Origin: Paenibacillus pinisoli
GTDB lineage: Bacteria > Bacillota > Bacilli > Paenibacillales > Paenibacillaceae
Length of the DNA stretch: 64,000 nt
Direction of reading: 5' to 3'
Assembly: GCF_003605435.1 (NCBI RefSeq)
Contig: NZ_QXQB01000005.1
Coordinates: 248,001 to 312,000, forward strand
How positions within the stretch are numbered: the stretch's first letter is position 1; the number at the start of each line of letters is the position of its first letter. The position numbers and the translations under genes were made by a program. Shown piece by piece: positions 61,525-64,000 of this stretch. A model generated the notes under the pieces. It had not been told where the DNA came from, searched no databases, and saw nothing but the letters and a program-made list of their open reading frames with translations.

Positions 61525-62262
61525 ATGACAGACGCGCGGTATTTGAAAAGAACGATTTTGAAGGAAACGGTCGACAGCCGTTACTTGCCTGAAGGCCAGC
61601 GCAATCTGCGCGTATTCCTTCCGCCGGGCTATAATGAAGTGCTGAGCTACCCGGTCGTCTACTGCCAGGATGGAGAGGATTTCTTCAACTTTGGCCGTGT
61701 AGCGACGACGGCGACGCAGCTTATATTGGACGAAGGATTGGAGCCCTTCATTATAGTAGGCGTTGACGTCGACAAAAAAGTGCGCACCGAGGAATACGCT
61801 GCAGACGGCAGCCGCCATGCGGCATACCTCCGCTTTTTCGCCGAGGAGCTCCTCCCCTTCATTGAAGAGAAATATCCGGTACGCCGCGAGCCGGAGCACC
61901 GCTTGCTGGCTGGCGACTCGCTAGGCGGCACTGTGTCGCTGCACCTGGCACTCGAGTATCCGCAGCTGTTCACGCGCGTTATGTCGATGTCCGGCGCATT
62001 TTATGCCAGCTCGCAAAGCATCGTAGGCAATGCCCTCGATCTAAGCTGGCTCGATATCTACATGATTGTCGGCCTGCAGGAAGACGCTTATGAGACAGAC
62101 CGCGGCGTCTACGACTTTGTTGCGCTCAACCGCAACACCCGCGCGCTGCTGGAGCACAAAGGCGCCAACATCTTCTACGAGGAAAAAGACGGCAAGCACC
62201 AATGGGGCTTCTGGCAAAAGGAGATCCCTCAGGCTTTGCGTTACTTTATTGATGTGGAGTAG
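61525..62262 (+). CDS. Esterase D/Fes-family alpha/beta hydrolase
   Basis: A 245-residue serine esterase. The nucleophile elbow GDSLGG lies near residue 132, and RNLRVFLPPGYNE and VVYCQDGEDFFNFG at the N-terminus match the putative esterase (Fes/YbbA-like) family. The catalytic His is in KDGKHQWGFW near the C-terminus. Substrate unknown. ATG at 61525 has AAGGAG 8 bases upstream; a TTG six bases earlier is discounted. Confidence 0.87.
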   Translation: MTDARYLKRTILKETVDSRYLPEGQRNLRVFLPPGYNEVLSYPVVYCQDGEDFFNFGRVATTATQLILDEGLEPFIIVGVDVDKKVRTEEYAADGSRHAAYLRFFAEELLPFIEEKYPVRREPEHRLLAGDSLGGTVSLHLALEYPQLFTRVMSMSGAFYASSQSIVGNALDLSWLDIYMIVGLQEDAYETDRGVYDFVALNRNTRALLEHKGANIFYEEKDGKHQWGFWQKEIPQALRYFIDVE

Positions 62263-62336
62263 GCAGGCGTAGGGCAGGCAAGCATGGAGTAGGTAAATCA
62301 CTTGGAGAGTGGTACTTCCTCTCGCAGTATAAATGA

Positions 62337-62368
62337 GCTTCAAGGCCGGTTGGCTTTGAAGCTTTTTT
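62337..62368 (+). terminator. Terminator of the esterase gene
   Basis: GCTTCAAGGCC pairs with GGCTTTGAAGC around a GGTT loop, then TTTTTTG on the plus strand. Confidence 0.88.
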
Positions 62369-62390
62369 GTGCGTTGCTATTGGTGCTGTA

Positions 62391-62720
62391 AGCCGAGTTT
62401 CTCGGTTTGCAGCACGCTCCCCAGCTGTTTTCCGCTCTCTTAGCCGAGTTTCTCGGTTTGCAGCACGCTCCTCAGGTGATTTCTGCTCTCTAAGCCGAGT
62501 TTCTCAGTTTGCAGCACGCTCCCAGCTGCTTTCCACTCCCTAAGCCGAGTTTCTCGGTTTGCAGCACGTTCTCCTGCTGCTTTCCGCTCTCTAAGCCGAG
62601 TTTCTCGGTTTACAGCACGCTCTCCAGCTACCTTCCACTCTCTAAGCCGAGTTTCTCGGTTTACAGCACGCTCTCCAGCTACCTTCCACTCTCTAAGCCG
62701 AGTTTCTCGGTTTGCAGCAC
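62391..62720. repeat. Tandem array, seven copies of a 51-bp repeat
   Basis: The conserved core AGCCGAGTTTCTCGGTTT begins at 62391, 62442, 62493, 62543, 62594, 62645 and 62696, so the periods are 51, 51, 50, 51, 51, 51. Each core holds a CCGAG-TTT-CTCGG mini-hairpin followed by GCAGCAC or ACAGCAC. The copies at 62594 and 62645 are almost identical. An 82-codon plus-strand frame across the array reads a 17-residue repeat but is an outcome of the period, not a gene. Confidence 0.92.
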
Positions 62721-62731
62721 AAACAAAAAAA

Positions 62732-62770
62732 GCTGCCCCATTAATTATGCAGCATAATTAATGAAACAGC
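62732..62770 (-). terminator. Terminator downstream of the tyrosine phosphatase gene
   Basis: GCTG and ATTAATTATGC pair with GCATAATTAAT and CAGC around a one-base loop, followed by seven T on the minus strand. It lies 132 bases past the phosphatase stop. Confidence 0.75.
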
Positions 62771-62901
62771 CCATATCAAACATCACAGTTACCTGCCTAA
62801 ATCAGCATGATTGCGCGCTACAAACTGCATACTCTCCACCGCTGCTACACTCCAACTTTGCTATAACAGAATGGTACAGAAGCCCGCGCCGCTTATACTA
62901 A

Positions 62902-63408
62902 TCAAACCAACACTTTAGCCCAGCCCATATCCGCCTTGATTTGATCCAGCAAAGCGCTGCAGCCCTCATCGACCAACTCATACACATAGTCGAAGTTTCC
63001 TTCATAATACGGATCCGGCACATCCGCTACGCCTCTGCCCGGGATAAGCTCCATAAAGGTGAACACCTGGCCGGAAGCGCCATCTTCCGCAGTTTGCCCC
63101 ATAATTTCGCGCGCATCCTTGAGGTTTTTGCGGTCCATACACACGATATATTGAAAATCAACCGCATCCTGCGGGATGACTTGACGGGCTTTCATGCCGG
63201 CATACGAGATACCGTGTGCATCCAGCACGCCCCGAGTCCCTTCATGAGGCTCACGGCCGATATGCCAATCCCCGGTGCCAGCAGAATCAACTGTAATACG
63301 ATCCTCGAGCCCCTGTTCTGCAACGAGCTTGCGCATGACTGCCTCCGCCATCGGCGATCTGCAAATGTTGCCCAAGCATACGAATAATACACTTATATTA
63401 GGTTTCAA
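62902..63408 (-). CDS. Low-molecular-weight protein tyrosine phosphatase
   Basis: A 168-residue LMW-PTP. The P-loop VLFVCLGNICRSPMAEAV carries the C-x5-R active site (Cys11, Arg17), and the DPYYEGNF loop near residue 130 has the acid-catalyst Asp. Family members act on tyrosine-phosphorylated proteins or arsenate. TTG start: AAGGGG lies 10 bases upstream, and only two bases separate it from the TRIC gene's stop. Confidence 0.9.
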   Translation of the reverse strand: MKPNISVLFVCLGNICRSPMAEAVMRKLVAEQGLEDRITVDSAGTGDWHIGREPHEGTRGVLDAHGISYAGMKARQVIPQDAVDFQYIVCMDRKNLKDAREIMGQTAEDGASGQVFTFMELIPGRGVADVPDPYYEGNFDYVYELVDEGCSALLDQIKADMGWAKVLV

Positions 63409-63410
63409 GC

Positions 63411-64000
63411 TTATTCTGCCCCTTTCTTATGTTTCAACTTGCGAGCGGCTATCTGTTCCGAAGCGGTAAAAGCACCTCTAAGCGACCTTCTTGGAAGCTT
63501 CCACTTGTAGTACACCGACAACATCCTGAACGTAATTATGATAGCGAATAAAGCCAGCAGCTCCACAGTCGACTTGAACCAGCCAAGCCCGATCGCCACC
63601 CCTGCCAGCATCGCCCATACTGCGTAGATCTCATCCTTCAGAACGAGCGGCTTGCGTCCCGCCAGCACGTCGCGGATAATACCGCCCCCGATACCAGTGA
63701 GCATTGCTGCAACGAGCACCGCGCTTAGCGGATGCTCCATCTTGGTCGCATACAATGCGCCCTGTATGGCAAATGCGGACAATCCGATCGCATCGAAAAA
63801 GGCTTCGCTTCGCCTCCAGCGCAATATCCATCTTACTGGCAGCAGGAAGACAATGGTCATAGCCGAGAGCGCCGTCAAGAACAAGTAGCCTTGGCTCCAC
63901 AGCGTTGTAACCGGTACGCCGATGAGCAGGTTCCGTACGACCCCTCCTCCGAAGGCTGTCACAAGCCCCAGCACGTATACGCCCAAAATATCATATTCTT
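63411..64000 (-). CDS. TRIC/UPF0126-family cation channel, 5' end cut
   Basis: At least 196 codons of a membrane protein whose frame continues past the window edge (the last bases read EYDILGVYVLG on the minus strand), so the N-terminus with the first helix is missing. It has about seven hydrophobic helices in two repeats, each with a GGG-type motif (TAFGGGVVRNLLIG and TGIGGGIIRDVLAG), the signature of trimeric intracellular cation channels of bacteria. The product is expected to be about 205 residues. Confidence 0.9.
   Translation of the reverse strand, partial: EYDILGVYVLGLVTAFGGGVVRNLLIGVPVTTLWSQGYLFLTALSAMTIVFLLPVRWILRWRRSEAFFDAIGLSAFAIQGALYATKMEHPLSAVLVAAMLTGIGGGIIRDVLAGRKPLVLKDEIYAVWAMLAGVAIGLGWFKSTVELLALFAIIITFRMLSVYYKWKLPRRSLRGAFTASEQIAARKLKHKKGAE

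Noticed and set aside
62509..62757. Plus-strand frame of 82 codons with a 17-residue repeat (serine/proline rich)
   Set aside because: The 51-bp period is a multiple of three, so an open frame across the array is expected; there is no ribosome site and a terminator hairpin lies inside it.

Overview
The window is chromosomal DNA from an endospore-forming, low-to-mid GC Firmicute, most likely Paenibacillaceae (Paenibacillus or a close relative). The evidence is a tricistronic gerA-type germination operon with a small fourth gene, a SleB-type cortex hydrolase, a bacillithiol disulfide reductase, XerS, a YkkCD guanidinium exporter pair under a guanidine-I riboswitch, Bacillus-type LexA and Fur boxes, and strong GGAGG ribosome sites with many TTG and GTG starts. 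Genes are dense, intact and mostly on the minus strand. I see no insertion sequence, prophage, CRISPR array, rRNA or tRNA.

1-15.6 kb: the window opens inside an ectoine-type ABC importer (ehuC, ehuB). It continues with a very large Lhr-type helicase, a dithiol flavoprotein, a small CD3324-family regulator with an overlapping upstream mini-ORF, a DMT exporter preceded by a promoter and structured RNA ending in a terminator, a short-form pyruvate kinase, an AraC regulator, an orphan molybdopterin oxidoreductase, a 100-bp-period tandem repeat and a 2-hydroxyacid dehydrogenase. 15.6-24.7 kb: a membrane-anchored phosphate-type binding protein, the germination operon in the order A-C-D-B, and an MBOAT acyltransferase next to an SGNH plus NodB deacetylase fusion. 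24.7-34 kb: small transport and stress genes, namely a GNAT enzyme, a CDF metal exporter, a Fur-controlled FhuF-like reductase, a CLC-F-like transporter, radical SAM and DCC proteins, guanidinium exporters, YdjO, a lactonase, a DsbA-family protein and a cortex hydrolase.

34-47 kb: a RibD-type reductase, xerS, bacillithiol reductase, a MoxR/DUF58/DUF4129 operon, a ChbG-type deacetylase, a MOSC protein, an APC permease, a membrane-tethered receiver protein, a DUF3298 protein and a lone ABC ATPase. 47-56 kb: a 74-residue unknown gene whose promoter is bracketed by two LexA boxes, a 44-residue gene, a HAD phosphatase, topB, a membrane-anchored lysozyme-like protein, gltD, folA-thyA and a thioesterase. 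56-64 kb: the complete pyruvate dehydrogenase operon pdhABCD, an esterase, seven copies of a 51-bp repeat, a low-molecular-weight tyrosine phosphatase and a TRIC channel cut by the window end.

Most genes are housekeeping or accessory metabolism. The least explained items are the two-LexA-box 74-residue gene, the RNA leader before the DMT exporter, the acetylation/deacetylation pair near 21-25 kb, the nested mini-ORFs near 8.1-8.5 kb, and two unrelated tandem repeat arrays. All functions are inferred from motifs and family resemblance read by eye; no database search was run.
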